Positions 34,158 through 44,173 of a stretch of 64,000 nt of DNA are shown piece after piece. The position numbers and the translations under genes are program-made. Source of the stretch: PALSA-693 sp963834725 (GTDB taxonomy: Bacteria > Actinomycetota > Acidimicrobiia > Acidimicrobiales > Palsa-688); the NCBI GenBank assembly GCA_963834725.1, contig CAWICN010000001.1:620001-684000 (forward strand), given 5' to 3'. Positions within the stretch are counted from its first letter, which is position 1. Each line of letters starts with the position of its first letter. Under the pieces are notes generated by a model that made no database searches, was not told the origin of the DNA, and saw only the letters and a list, made by a program, of their open reading frames with translations.

Positions 34158-35296
34158 CCCGACCGGCCGGGCCAAGCCACCGGCAGTGCCGGCCTCGCCG
34201 CGCCGTCCCCGCCGTCATCGCCGTCCTCGCCGCGCTCGGAGCCGCGGTGGCGCTCGCGGCCTGCGGGGGAGGGCACAGTGATCCCCGGACCGTGCCCTCG
34301 ACCAGTCCCCCGATTACCGCACTGGTGACCACGACGACGACCCGGCCGATGCCGCCGCCACCTCCGCCTCGACCTCCGCCTCCACCCCCGAGTGCTCCGC
34401 TGACCGGGCTCTTTCAGCCGAATCACCGCTGGCTGGCCGCGCCGGCCGTGGTGGTCAAGATCGACAACGTCGACGCAGCTCGTCCGCAAAGCGGTCTCAA
34501 CCAAGCGGACGTGGTCTATGAGGAGGAGGTCGAGGCCGGTTTGACGCGCCTGGCAGCCGTCTTCCAGTCCCAGTACCCCGCCGTCGTCGGGCCGGTACGC
34601 TCCGGGCGGCTCACCGACGAGGCGATCGCCGACGATCTCCATCACCCGGTGTTCGCCTATTCCGGTACCAACGCCATCTTCCTGCCGATCCTGCGGTCAC
34701 AGCCCGTGACCGACGTGGACGCCGGGAACCACCCGGGGCTCTTCTACCGATCGGGGGTCAACGTGGCGCCCCACAACCTCTATGCCGACGTGGCCTCGCT
34801 GGCGGCTGCCTCCACCACCCACGCACCGCCCCCCAGCCTGTTCGCTTTCGTCCCTGCCGGGCGTCCGTTCTCTGAGCCCGGAATGGTCCCCGAGAGGCAG
34901 GTCCGCCTGGCGTTTCCGGGCGCGGCTGTCACGTGGGACTGGAATGCCAGGTACCGGGTCTGGCTGCGAGCTCAGAATGGGACCGCCGACGTGGACCGGT
35001 CGGGTGGCCGATTGACCGCCACCAACGTGATCGTCCAGTTCGTTCCCTACATCAGCTCCGGCGAAGCGACGGGCGAAGGCGGCCCTCCGGTGCCGATTCC
35101 CGAGGGGCTGCTCGTCGGGCGCGGCCCGGCCTGGTGCTTCAGCAACGGCGAGGTGGTCAAGGGGACGTGGACGAGGAGCGCACCTACGGCCTTGACGGTC
35201 TTCAAGGACGCGGCCGGTCAACCCGTGCGCCTCACCCGCGGCCGCACCTGGGTCGAGCTGGTTCCCGTCGGGACACAGCCCAGCCTGCTGCCGTAA
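34154..35296 (+). CDS. DUF3048 domain lipoprotein (YerB-like), copy 2
   Basis: GTG 34154 overlaps the previous stop. The signal peptide ends in ALAACGG, with Cys37 as lipidated residue, followed by a Thr run and a Pro-rich linker (PPPPPPRPPPPPP). The domain has VVVKIDNVDAARPQSGLNQA, DVVYEEEVEAGLTRLAAVFQ, VGPVRSGRLTDEAI and a C-terminal RTWVELVPVG, the same landmarks as copy 1 at 2312-3409, with moderate overall similarity. Its function is unknown. Placement after pimA and the M48-like gene suggests an envelope role, but this is inference. Confidence 0.82.
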   Translation: MTRPAGPSHRQCRPRRAVPAVIAVLAALGAAVALAACGGGHSDPRTVPSTSPPITALVTTTTTRPMPPPPPPRPPPPPPSAPLTGLFQPNHRWLAAPAVVVKIDNVDAARPQSGLNQADVVYEEEVEAGLTRLAAVFQSQYPAVVGPVRSGRLTDEAIADDLHHPVFAYSGTNAIFLPILRSQPVTDVDAGNHPGLFYRSGVNVAPHNLYADVASLAAASTTHAPPPSLFAFVPAGRPFSEPGMVPERQVRLAFPGAAVTWDWNARYRVWLRAQNGTADVDRSGGRLTATNVIVQFVPYISSGEATGEGGPPVPIPEGLLVGRGPAWCFSNGEVVKGTWTRSAPTALTVFKDAAGQPVRLTRGRTWVELVPVGTQPSLLP

Positions 35297-35365
35297 CTAC
35301 TGAAGCGTGCCGTGGGGCGCGGAAACGCCCCGGGCTCGTCCCGTCCCCCCCGTACACTGGACGAC

Positions 35366-36277
35366 ATGGCTTCCTCCGAGACGGCATCCGCCCAGCCCCG
35401 TCGCCGCACCGGCACTGACCTGGTCAAACGCGGTTTGGCCGAGATGCTGCGCGGCGGGGTGATCATGGACGTGGTGACCCCCGAGCAGGCGAAGATCGCC
35501 GAGGATGCCGGCGCTGTCTCGGTCATGGCGTTGGAGCGCGTCCCGGCTGACATTCGCCGTGACGGCGGGGTGGCCCGCATGAGCGATCCGGCGTTGATCG
35601 AAGGCATCAAGGCCACCGTGACCATCCCGGTCATGGCCAAGGCTCGAATCGGACACTTCGCGGAGGCCCAGGTCCTGGAGGCCCTCGGCGTCGACTACGT
35701 CGACGAAAGTGAGGTCCTCACCCCGGCCGACGAGGTCAACCACATCGATAAGTGGGCATTCACGGTTCCGTTCGTTTGTGGTGCCACCAGCCTCGGCGAA
35801 GCCCTGCGACGCATTTCGGAAGGTGCGGCCATGATCCGCTCCAAGGGGGAGGCGGGGACCGGGGACGTCAAGGAGGCGGTTCGCCACCTGCGGTCGATCA
35901 CCGGCGACATTCGGCGCATAACGCAGGCTGATCCCGCTGAGCGCTATCAGTGGGCCAAGCAGCTCCAGGCGCCGGTTACGTTGGTCGAGGAGATCGCCGA
36001 GACCGGCCGGCTGCCGGTCCCTCTCTTCTGCGCCGGCGGGATCGCGACCCCGGCGGACGCTTCGCTCGTGATGCAGCTCGGTGCCGAGGCTTGCTTCGTC
36101 GGCAGCGGGATCTTCAAGAGCTCCGATCCGCCCCGTTTCGCCCGCGCCATCGTGGAAGCCACCACCCATTACAGGGATCCGCAAATCGTGGGCAAGGTCA
36201 GCCGCGGGCTCGGTGACGCCATGCGCGGCGAGGAATCGACCGGCGTCGAGCTGCGCCTGTCGGAGCGGGGCTGGTAG
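35366..36277 (+). CDS. pdxS: Pyridoxal 5'-phosphate synthase, synthase subunit
   Basis: PdxS builds PLP from ribose 5-phosphate, glyceraldehyde 3-phosphate and ammonia supplied by PdxT. The 303-residue (beta/alpha)8 protein is highly conserved: [54 protein letters not shown] with the first Schiff-base Lys, [14 protein letters not shown] with the second, and [15 protein letters not shown] 35366 begins the usual N-terminus. pdxT follows after 45 bp, so the two form one operon. Confidence 0.97.
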   Translation: MASSETASAQPRRRTGTDLVKRGLAEMLRGGVIMDVVTPEQAKIAEDAGAVSVMALERVPADIRRDGGVARMSDPALIEGIKATVTIPVMAKARIGHFAEAQVLEALGVDYVDESEVLTPADEVNHIDKWAFTVPFVCGATSLGEALRRISEGAAMIRSKGEAGTGDVKEAVRHLRSITGDIRRITQADPAERYQWAKQLQAPVTLVEEIAETGRLPVPLFCAGGIATPADASLVMQLGAEACFVGSGIFKSSDPPRFARAIVEATTHYRDPQIVGKVSRGLGDAMRGEESTGVELRLSERGW

Positions 36278-36322
36278 GAAGCTCCGACCGCTACACTCTC
36301 ACTGTGGAAAGGATCCCGCCAG

Positions 36323-37000
36323 GTGCCCGACTCAGCACGCGCCAGGCGGATCGGGGTGCTGGCCCTGCAGGGCGACGTCCGGGAGCACATCCGGGTCCTC
36401 GCTGAGTTCGGTGTCGCGCCGGTTGAGGTGCGCACCGACGCCGAGCTTGCTGCTGTCGACGCGATGGTGCTGCCTGGCGGCGAATCCACCGCGATGTCAG
36501 TTTTGCTCGACTCGTCGGGTCTTCTGGAGCCACTCCGGGCGCGTCTGCGCGCCGGCATGCCCGCCTTTGGAACCTGCGCCGGCATGATCCTGCTGGCATC
36601 CGAGGTGGTCGACGGCCGGAACGACCAGCATCGCTTGAATGCCATCGACATCGGGGTCCGCCGGAATGCCTTTGGCCGCCAGATCGACTCCTTCGAGACC
36701 GACCTGGCCGTCGACGGTTTCGACGGGTCCTTCCACGCCGTTTTCATCCGCGCCCCAGTGGTGGAGTGGGTGGGACCGAGGGCGACCGTTCTCGCCCGAC
36801 TGACCGGGACCGACGGCCGCTCGCGTCCGGTGGTGTGCCAGCAGGGACCGGTGCTCGTCAGCGCGTTCCATCCGGAGCTGTCGAGCGACGGGCGGCTCCA
36901 CCGATTGTTCCTGGAGTCCACCGTCCATTGCTGCAAGCCCGTGTCTTCTGGAGCGAGCCAAGAGCCAGTGTCTTCTGGAGCGAGCGAAGAGGAGGAATGA
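36323..37000 (+). CDS. pdxT: Pyridoxal 5'-phosphate synthase, glutaminase subunit
   Basis: PdxT hydrolyses glutamine and channels ammonia to PdxS. The class I glutaminase has [36 protein letters not shown] with the nucleophile Cys, and [18 protein letters not shown] with the His-x-Glu pair. GTG 36323 lies behind GGAAAGG. The normal protein ends near residue ~203; here it carries a ~23-residue tail, [22 protein letters not shown], made by a 27-bp direct duplication. The tail overlaps the ribosome site of yebC. Confidence 0.95.
   Translation: MPDSARARRIGVLALQGDVREHIRVLAEFGVAPVEVRTDAELAAVDAMVLPGGESTAMSVLLDSSGLLEPLRARLRAGMPAFGTCAGMILLASEVVDGRNDQHRLNAIDIGVRRNAFGRQIDSFETDLAVDGFDGSFHAVFIRAPVVEWVGPRATVLARLTGTDGRSRPVVCQQGPVLVSAFHPELSSDGRLHRLFLESTVHCCKPVSSGASQEPVSSGASEEEE
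36941..36994 (+). repeat. 27-bp direct duplication at the pdxT 3' end
   Basis: The units 36941-36967 and 36968-36994 both begin GTGTCTTCTGGAGCGAGC and differ at three positions near the end. The period is nine codons, so the frame is kept. The second copy ends in GAAGAGGAG, which is part of the ribosome site for yebC. Confidence 0.9.
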
Positions 37001-37004
37001 CGCC

Positions 37005-37763
37005 ATGTCCGGTCACAGCAAATGGGCCACCATCAAGCACAAGAAGGGTGCGGCAGACAAGGCCCGGGGCAAGCTCTTTGCCAAGCTGATCCGCCAGGTC
37101 GAGGTGGCAGCCAGGGAGGGTGGGGGCGACCCCGACACCAACCCGACCCTCCGCACCATGTTCCAGAAGGCCCGAGAGGCCTCGGTGCCGCTTGACACCA
37201 TCGACCGGGCCATCAAGCGGGGGACCGGTGAGCTGGAGGGTGTCCGCTACGAACAGGTGGCCTACGAGGGTTACGCCCCGAACGGGGTTGCCGTCATCGT
37301 CGAAGTCCTGACGGACAACCGCAACCGCACCGGAGCCGATGTCCGTTCGATCTTCTCCAAGAACGGCGGCTCCATGGCGGAGCCGGGTTCGGTGGCGTGG
37401 CAGTTTGACCGCAAGGGCGTGGTCCTCGTTCCCAAGTCGGACGGAGCGCCGAGCGAGGACGATCTGATGCTGATCGCCCTCGAGGCCGGCGCCGAGGACA
37501 TCACCGACGCCGGCGACCACTGGCAGGTCACCACCCCGCCAACGGACCTTCCTGCCGTCCGCAGCGCCCTCGAAAGCGCGGAGATGAAGTTCGACGAAGC
37601 CGAAGTCACCCTGCTGCCGACCTCCACGGTGCCCCTCGACAACGAGTCGGATGCCAAGAAGGTGCTGCACGTTGTCGATCTGCTCGAGGAGCACGACGAC
37701 GTCCAGAACGTGTATGCCAACTTCGATATCCCCGACAAGATCCTTACGACCATGTTGGCGTAG
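37005..37763 (+). CDS. yebC: YebC/PmpR-family protein
   Basis: The 252-residue protein is full length and typical: SGHSKWATIKHKKGAADKARGKLFAKLIR at the N-terminus, DTIDRAIKRGTGE, YEGYAPNGVAVIVEVLTDN and NRTGADVRSIFSKNGGS. Members bind DNA as regulators or act on the ribosome to relieve stalling; which applies here is open. In actinobacteria it lies just before ruvC, and here it does so with the intervening peroxiredoxin. ATG 37005 has GAGGAGG upstream. Confidence 0.95.
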   Translation: MSGHSKWATIKHKKGAADKARGKLFAKLIRQVEVAAREGGGDPDTNPTLRTMFQKAREASVPLDTIDRAIKRGTGELEGVRYEQVAYEGYAPNGVAVIVEVLTDNRNRTGADVRSIFSKNGGSMAEPGSVAWQFDRKGVVLVPKSDGAPSEDDLMLIALEAGAEDITDAGDHWQVTTPPTDLPAVRSALESAEMKFDEAEVTLLPTSTVPLDNESDAKKVLHVVDLLEEHDDVQNVYANFDIPDKILTTMLA

Positions 37764-38274
37764 GCATACGCCGATGGCATGGCCGAAGTGATCATCTACC
37801 TCCGGACCAGGGTCAGGCGTTTTCGGCGGTCTGAGGCGGCAGATGCTGTAGCAGCTGCCCCATCAGCCGCTCCAGGGTTTCCAAGCGATGTTGGATGCGA
37901 TGGCACTCGGCTTCGAGACGCGCCACCCTGTCCTCCAGGTGGTTCTCGGCCCCCGTCATGGGGCACCACCAGGAGATCTCATTCCCGCCCCCCGGGTGTA
38001 TCTTTCGCTTGCCACCAGGACCCCCGTTCCTGTTGGTCAAGCCGGGGGACGGTCACACGTCGCCCCGGCCACCTGGGTTTGCTGACTTTGACACCCATGA
38101 CGGCACCGCGTCAAGCACCGCCTCAACAGGAGACACCATGGCCCGCCGCTCGAGTCTCACGAACACCCGATGCGCCCTCCCCCGGGCGTCAGCGACCACC
38201 ACGGCCGCCTCGAGGGGTCCGGTACCAATTGCCAACCGTTGCGGATCTCCGCCCAGTGTGCGGATGACCGCGAG
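37764..38274. other. 511-bp spacer between yebC and the peroxiredoxin gene
   Basis: No gene in this stretch can be called with confidence. It holds two minus-strand candidates, described separately (37813-37959 and 38053-38289). It also holds a 46-codon plus-strand frame at 38138-38278, with AGGAGA five bases before its ATG and a GTGA overlap with the peroxiredoxin start. That frame's product is rich in Ser, Thr and Arg and unlike a folded protein, so it may be a leader or no gene. I see no tandem repeat or strong hairpin. Confidence 0.6.
37813..37959 (-). CDS. Possible coiled-coil microprotein
   Basis: From ATG 37959 this frame encodes 48 residues that look like one amphipathic helix: HLEDRVARLEAECHRIQHRL followed by ETLERLMGQLLQHL. 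Leu, Val and Ile recur with heptad-like spacing, and about 80% of third codon positions are G or C. A longer start at 38040 adds a Gly- and Trp-containing N-terminus. It runs opposite to yebC and the ruv genes. I do not recognise a family. The regular helix pattern is the only evidence that it is real. Confidence 0.4.
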   Translation of the reverse strand: MTGAENHLEDRVARLEAECHRIQHRLETLERLMGQLLQHLPPQTAENA

Positions 38275-38289
38275 GTGACGCCCGGTCAT
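38053..38289 (-). CDS. Doubtful small minus-strand gene
   Basis: A 78-codon frame starting at ATG 38289 encodes IRTLGGDPQRLAIGTGPLEA, then AVVVADARGRAHRVFVRLE and a short tail. The hydrophobic strand pattern looks more protein-like than the opposing plus-strand frame. It overlaps the start of the divergent peroxiredoxin gene by 15 bp, and about 72% of its third positions are G or C, only slightly below real genes here. No family is recognised. Confidence 0.25.
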   Translation of the reverse strand: MTGRHLAVIRTLGGDPQRLAIGTGPLEAAVVVADARGRAHRVFVRLERRAMVSPVEAVLDAVPSWVSKSANPGGRGDV

Positions 38290-38736
38290 GGGCCGGGTGA
38301 TCTCGCTCCCGACTTCTGTCTGGACGGCACCGGGGGCCGCTCCTATTGCCTGCATGACCACCGCGGCGAGCCGGTGCTCCTGGTCTTCTATCCCGCCGAT
38401 AACTCGCCGGTGTGCACGCAGCAGCTGCGTTCCTACTCCGAGGACCTCAACGAGTTCGAGAAGCTGGGCGCGGCCGTACTGTGCCTCAGCCCGCAGGATG
38501 TCACCAGCCATGAGGCCTTCGCGGCCGCTCAAGGGCTGCGGATCCCCCTGCTGTCCGACGGCGACAAGGCGGTCGGGCAGGCCTATGGCATTCTCGGCCC
38601 GCTCGGCTTCTACCGGCGCTCCGTCTTCGTCGTCGATCGTGAGGGAGTGATCCGCTTCGCCCAACGGTCGCTCAGCAACCTGACCTACCTTCCGACCGAT
38701 CAGCTGGTCGAGGCCATTCGGGCGGTGGAGAGCTGA
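38275..38736 (+). CDS. Peroxiredoxin (AhpC/TSA, BCP-like)
   Basis: GTG 38275 gives 153 residues. PGDLAPDFCLDGTGG begins the thioredoxin fold, VLLVFYPADNSPVCTQQLRSY carries the peroxidatic Cys47, and FGFYRRS-type FYRRSVFVVDREGVIRF closes the active site. No Cys five residues after Cys47 is present, so it is not a canonical atypical 2-Cys BCP; Cys15, Cys25 or a partner thiol such as mycoredoxin would have to resolve it. It reduces hydroperoxides and lies in front of ruvC without an obvious functional link. Confidence 0.87.
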   Translation: MTPGHGPGDLAPDFCLDGTGGRSYCLHDHRGEPVLLVFYPADNSPVCTQQLRSYSEDLNEFEKLGAAVLCLSPQDVTSHEAFAAAQGLRIPLLSDGDKAVGQAYGILGPLGFYRRSVFVVDREGVIRFAQRSLSNLTYLPTDQLVEAIRAVES

Positions 38737-38757
38737 GCGCGGCAGTCCACCATCCCC

Positions 38758-39294
38758 GTGGACCGCCTTGCTAACTTCGAACGAGTGTTCGCCCTGGGGG
38801 TTGATCCCGGTCTGTCGCGCTGCGGGTACGGCGCGGTGCGAAGCCATCGCGGCTGCCTCACGGTCGAGGCGTACGGGCACCTGACGACACCGACCCAGGA
38901 CCCGGTGAGCGAGCGGCTGGGCGCGCTGTGGGGGGATCTGACCGGGCTGCTCGAGGACCTCCGCCCCGACGTGGTGGTGGTCGAGCGGGTCCTCTTCCAG
39001 GTCAACGCCCGGACCGCGATGTCAGTCGGCCAGGCCAGCGGGTTGGCGCTGGCCGCGGCCGCCCGAGCCGGGTGTCCCGTCGCGCAGTACAGCCCCAACG
39101 AGGTCAAGCTCGCCATCACCGGTCACGGGGGGGCAGCCAAGGAGCAGGTGCAGCGCATGGTGCAAGTGCTGCTCGGCCTGGAATACCCACCCCGACCGCC
39201 GGACCGGGCCGACGCCCTGGCCCTGGCGGTCTGCCATCTGTCGGGGGCGGGCCTGCGCCGGGCGACGGCGGCGAGCGAGAAGGGGGAGCCGTGA
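38758..39294 (+). CDS. ruvC: Crossover junction endodeoxyribonuclease RuvC
   Basis: RuvC cuts Holliday junctions as a dimer with RuvAB. The four acidic residues are present: Asp in ALGVDPGLSRCGYG, Glu in DVVVVERVLFQVN, and two acids in PPDRADALALAVCHLSG. Length is 178 residues, as usual. The start is GTG 38758, 21 bp after the peroxiredoxin gene. It overlaps ruvA by GTGA. Confidence 0.96.
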   Translation: MDRLANFERVFALGVDPGLSRCGYGAVRSHRGCLTVEAYGHLTTPTQDPVSERLGALWGDLTGLLEDLRPDVVVVERVLFQVNARTAMSVGQASGLALAAAARAGCPVAQYSPNEVKLAITGHGGAAKEQVQRMVQVLLGLEYPPRPPDRADALALAVCHLSGAGLRRATAASEKGEP

Positions 39295-39938
39295 TCGGTT
39301 CGCTGCGTGGCATGGTTCTGGACCGGGTTGGCCTGGGTCGGGCTGGACAGGGCGGCCACGCCGCCGAGGTCCTGCTCGAGGTGGGAGGCGTCGGCTACCG
39401 GGTGCTGGTTCCCTCAGGCGCCCTGGGTCAGATCGGCTTACCCGGCAACCCTGCGTTCCTGCACGTGCACACCCATGTCAGGGAGGACGCCATCGTCCTC
39501 TACGGGTTTCCGAGCCGCGAGGAGCGGGCGTGCTTCGAGGCGCTTATCGGGGCCCATGGCATCGGGCCGGCCGTCGCGCTGGCGCTGCTCTCGGTGCACT
39601 CGCCGATGGCGCTGCAGCGGGCCGTGCTCAACGACGACGCCGAGGCCCTGATGCTCGTGCCCGGTGTCGGCAAGAAGACCGCGGTCCGGCTGCTCGTCGA
39701 GCTCAAAGCCCGGCTGGACATCGACCTCGACGGAGCCGACCTCCGTCTCCTCGACGGGCCGGCGGGTGGGTCGGCCGGGTTGGGGGCGGGGGCAACGCGG
39801 TCCGAGGTGCGCGCCGCCCTGTCCGGCCTGGGATACGGCGCCGACGAGATCCGTTACGCCCTCGGACGCCTCCCTGCCGAGGGCGACCTCGAGGATCAGA
39901 TCAAGCTGGCGCTCCGCGAGCTGACCGGAGCCCGGTGA
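39291..39938 (+). CDS. ruvA: Holliday junction branch migration protein RuvA
   Basis: RuvA binds the four-way junction and loads RuvB. The 215-residue protein has the OB-fold (IGSLRGMVLD, VLLEVGGVGYRVLVPS), the two helix-hairpin-helix motifs (FEALIGAHGIGPAVALALLS and LMLVPGVGKKTAVRLLVELK), and the C-terminal domain III (SEVRAALSGLGYGADEI) that contacts RuvB. GTG 39291 overlaps the ruvC stop. Confidence 0.96.
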   Translation: MIGSLRGMVLDRVGLGRAGQGGHAAEVLLEVGGVGYRVLVPSGALGQIGLPGNPAFLHVHTHVREDAIVLYGFPSREERACFEALIGAHGIGPAVALALLSVHSPMALQRAVLNDDAEALMLVPGVGKKTAVRLLVELKARLDIDLDGADLRLLDGPAGGSAGLGAGATRSEVRAALSGLGYGADEIRYALGRLPAEGDLEDQIKLALRELTGAR

Positions 39939-39969
39939 GTCGGGCCGGAGCTGACGAGGGGGCCAACAG

Positions 39970-41007
39970 ATGAGGGACGAGGGACTGAGCCGGCCGGTGG
40001 CTCCCGGTGCGGATCCTCTCGAAGCCGCCGAGGAGGTCACGCTGCGGCCCCGGCGGCTGGCGGATTTCGTGGGCCAGGCCCAGCTCAAGGAGCACCTGGA
40101 GATCATGCTGGAGGCAGCCCGGCGACGATCACAGCCCGCCGATCACCTGCTGTTCGCCGGGCCGCCCGGTCTGGGGAAGACCTCGCTGGCCGGGATCGTC
40201 GCCAACGAGATGGAGGCCGGCTTTCGGATCACGTCGGGACCTGCGCTCGTGCGCGCCGGCGACCTGGCCGCCATCCTCACCAACCTGGCCGAGGGTGACG
40301 TGCTCTTCGTCGACGAGATTCACCGCCTCGGCCGGACCGTCGAGGAGGTCCTGTATCCGGCCATGGAGGACTTCCAGCTGGATATCGTCCTCGGCAAGGG
40401 GCCGAGCGCACGAACCATCCGGCTCGACCTGCCCCGGTTCACCCTGGTCGGCGCGACCACCCGGACCGGCCTGATCACCGGGCCGCTCCGTGACCGGTTC
40501 GGCTTTGTCGCTCGGCTCGACTACTACAGTGCCGGCGATCTCGACGCCATCATCCGCCGGTCCGGAGCCATTCTGGACGTGCGCCTGGACGGCGGCGGGG
40601 CTGCGGAAATCGCCCGGCGGGCCAGAGGGACGCCCCGAGTCGCCAACCGTCTCCTGAAGCGGGTCCGGGACTTCGCCGAGGTGCGCGGCGACGGATCGGT
40701 CGACGAGAGGGTGGCCCGCCAGGGCCTCGAGCTGTTCGGCGTCGACGAGCTCGGGCTCGACAAGGTGGACCGGGCCATCCTGGACGCAGTGTGCTGCCGG
40801 TTCGGGGGCGGCCCGGTGGGCCTCTCGACGCTGGCCGTCAGCATCGGCGAGGAAACCGACACAGTCGAGGATGTCTACGAGCCCTACCTGCTCCAGGCCG
40901 GGCTGCTCATGCGCACGCCTCGGGGCCGGGTCGCCACCCCCGGAGCGTGGCTGCACCTCGGTCTCGATCGCCCGGCTGCGCCGGCGCCGGAGCCCGGACT
41001 CTTCTGA
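39970..41007 (+). CDS. ruvB: Holliday junction branch migration ATPase RuvB
   Basis: RuvB is the hexameric motor of branch migration. The 345-residue AAA+ protein has [19 protein letters not shown], Walker A in [20 protein letters not shown], Walker B in [10 protein letters not shown], sensor-1 [19 protein letters not shown], and a winged-helix C-terminus ([17 protein letters not shown]). ATG 39970 has GAGGGGG upstream. The last codons fall within a 16-bp repeat series that continues past the stop. Confidence 0.97.
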   Translation: MRDEGLSRPVAPGADPLEAAEEVTLRPRRLADFVGQAQLKEHLEIMLEAARRRSQPADHLLFAGPPGLGKTSLAGIVANEMEAGFRITSGPALVRAGDLAAILTNLAEGDVLFVDEIHRLGRTVEEVLYPAMEDFQLDIVLGKGPSARTIRLDLPRFTLVGATTRTGLITGPLRDRFGFVARLDYYSAGDLDAIIRRSGAILDVRLDGGGAAEIARRARGTPRVANRLLKRVRDFAEVRGDGSVDERVARQGLELFGVDELGLDKVDRAILDAVCCRFGGGPVGLSTLAVSIGEETDTVEDVYEPYLLQAGLLMRTPRGRVATPGAWLHLGLDRPAAPAPEPGLF

Positions 41008-41136
41008 GAGTCGAGGACTGCTCTGAGCCCGGAATGCTCTGAGCGCCGACGGTTGTGAGCGCCGACGGTTGTGAGCCCCGACGGTTGTGAGCCCGGACGG
41101 TTGTGAGCCCCGACGGTTGTGAGCCCGGACTGTCCT
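40990..41136. repeat. 16-bp tandem repeat array after ruvB
   Basis: Eight 16-bp units begin with GAGC. The five at 41041, 41057, 41073, 41089 and 41105 share GAGC(G/C)CCGACGGTTGT with small changes; flanking units at 40990, 41025 and 41121 are more diverged, and one spacer of 19 bases (41006-41024) interrupts them. The first unit is the end of ruvB itself. A period of 16 keeps no reading frame, so the array is non-coding. Confidence 0.85.
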
Positions 41137-41218
41137 GAGCCCTACACCGCCGGCCACGCCGGCAACGGAGACCGGACTGAGCTGAGCTCAGCCGGGTGGC
41201 GGCATATCGTCGGCCGCC

Positions 41219-42232
41219 GTGGAAGTGCCCGTCTACGACCTGCCCGAGGCCTCGATCGCCCAGCGACCGCTCGAGCCCCGGGACGCGGCCCGGCTGCTCG
41301 ACGCCACCGACCCGACCGGCCGGGTGGCCCACCGGATCGTCCGGGACCTGCCGCTGGTAGTGGGCGAGGGCGATGCGCTGGTCGTCAACACCTCCCGCGT
41401 GCTACCCGCTCGCCTTCGTCTGGTCAAGGCGACGGGCGGGGTCGCCGAGGTGCTGTTGCTCGAGCCGGAGCGCGACCCTGGCTCTCGCACCTGGCAGGCG
41501 CTGGTTCGGCCCGGCCGGCGACTGGCCGCTGGCACCGTTCTGGCAGCCACCCCGGACGGGGAAGGAGCCGTTGAGGTGGGCGAGCGCCTGTCGGGGGGCC
41601 GGCGCCGGGTCCGGCTGCTGGCCGAACCGGCGGACCTCCTTGCCGCGTGCGGGACCGTGGCCCTGCCCCCCTACATCCACGAACCGTTGGTCGACCCAGA
41701 GCGGTATCAGACCGTCTACGCCGACCAACCCGGCTCGGTGGCCGCCCCGACGGCCGGGCTCCACCTGACCAACGACGTGCTGGCCCGCTGCCAGGAGCGG
41801 GGCGCGGCGGTGCACGGCGTCGACCTGGCGGTCGGTCTGGCCACCTTTCGTCCGCTGGAGGGCCGGCGGGTGGAGGACCACGTCATGCACACTGAGCGCT
41901 ACCGGGTCCCGCCGGAGACCATGGCCGCCTGCCGGCAGGCCAAGCGAATCGTCGCGGTCGGGACCACCACGGTCCGGGCGCTGGAAACGGCGGCGGCGAC
42001 AGGCGTCCTCGAGGGGGATAGCCGCCTCTTCATCCAGCCCGGCTTCCGGTTCACGATGGTTGACGTGCTGATGACCAACTTTCACCTCCCCCGCTCCAGC
42101 CTGCTGGTGCTGCTGGAGGCGTTCTGCGGCCCCCGATGGCGTTCCCTGTACGACGAAGCCCTCCGCCGCGGGTACCGCTTCCTGTCGTTCGGGGATGCCA
42201 TGGTCGTGGGCAGAGAGGGCGCCAACCGGTGA
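41219..42232 (+). CDS. queA: S-adenosylmethionine:tRNA ribosyltransferase-isomerase
   Basis: QueA converts 7-aminomethyl-7-deazaguanine at position 34 of tRNA to epoxyqueuosine. The 337-residue protein has YDLPEASIAQRPLEPRDAAR at the start, ALVVNTSRVLPARL, VAAPTAGLHLTNDVL, DLAVGLATFRPLEG, VGTTTVRALE, and FRFTMVDVLMTNFHLPRSSLLVLLEAF near the end, all family motifs. GTG 41219 follows the ruvB repeat array. Queuosine partner tgt lies downstream. Confidence 0.95.
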   Translation: MEVPVYDLPEASIAQRPLEPRDAARLLDATDPTGRVAHRIVRDLPLVVGEGDALVVNTSRVLPARLRLVKATGGVAEVLLLEPERDPGSRTWQALVRPGRRLAAGTVLAATPDGEGAVEVGERLSGGRRRVRLLAEPADLLAACGTVALPPYIHEPLVDPERYQTVYADQPGSVAAPTAGLHLTNDVLARCQERGAAVHGVDLAVGLATFRPLEGRRVEDHVMHTERYRVPPETMAACRQAKRIVAVGTTTVRALETAAATGVLEGDSRLFIQPGFRFTMVDVLMTNFHLPRSSLLVLLEAFCGPRWRSLYDEALRRGYRFLSFGDAMVVGREGANR

Positions 42233-43642
<1,410 letters not shown>

Positions 43643-43650
43643 GGTAGAGT

Positions 43651-43673
43651 CTCCCGGTCGCCCCTACCGGGAG
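43651..43673 (+). terminator. Hairpin between tgt and yajC
   Basis: CTCCCGGT (43651-43658) pairs perfectly with ACCGGGAG (43666-43673) around CGCCCCT. It lies 8 bp after the tgt stop and 16 bp before the yajC start, followed by a pyrimidine-rich GCTCCTCTCTTTCT. It could end tgt transcription or attenuate the Sec genes. Confidence 0.5.
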
Positions 43674-43689
43674 GCGCTCCTCTCTTTCT

Positions 43690-44172
43690 ATGCCCGCGCT
43701 CCTTAATTTTCTTGCTGCGACGGCGACGACGGCGCATTCCTCGCACAAGTCGTCCGCCTCGTCGTACACGCTGATCTTCATCGTGCTGATCTTCGGCGCG
43801 CTCTACTTCTTCTTCATCCGGCCGCGCCAGCAGCGGATGCGCCAGCAGCAGACCCAGGGCCGGCAGCTCTCGATCGGCGACGAAGTGGTGTCCGCGGGCG
43901 GGATCCACGGCCGGGTGGTGGCGATCGACAACGACGTGGCCGAAGTCGAGGTGGCGCCCGGGGTCGTGATGACCTTCCTGCGCCGATCGATCAGCGCCCG
44001 ACCTGCTCCTCCGCCGACCAACCCCGGGCCCAACCGCACCGGTTCGAGCAGCGCCGGCGCCAACAGTGCCAGCGCCGCCCCGGCGGACGAACCGTGGCCA
44101 CCTGAGCAGGACCCAGCCCCCACCCCTCGCGACGATGAGGGGCCGGGCGACCCGACCGATCAGCGGAACTGA
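43690..44172 (+). CDS. yajC: Preprotein translocase accessory subunit YajC
   Basis: YajC is a small partner of SecDF-YidC. The 160-residue protein has one membrane helix (about 26-45, YTLIFIVLIFGALYFFFIRP) followed at once by RQQRMRQQQTQGRQLSIGDE and VVSAGGIHGRVVAI, the family signature. After residue ~110 it continues in a disordered Pro/Ser tail that is longer than usual. It starts the yajC-secD-secF operon. Confidence 0.93.
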   Translation: MPALLNFLAATATTAHSSHKSSASSYTLIFIVLIFGALYFFFIRPRQQRMRQQQTQGRQLSIGDEVVSAGGIHGRVVAIDNDVAEVEVAPGVVMTFLRRSISARPAPPPTNPGPNRTGSSSAGANSASAAPADEPWPPEQDPAPTPRDDEGPGDPTDQRN

Positions 44173-44173
44173 C

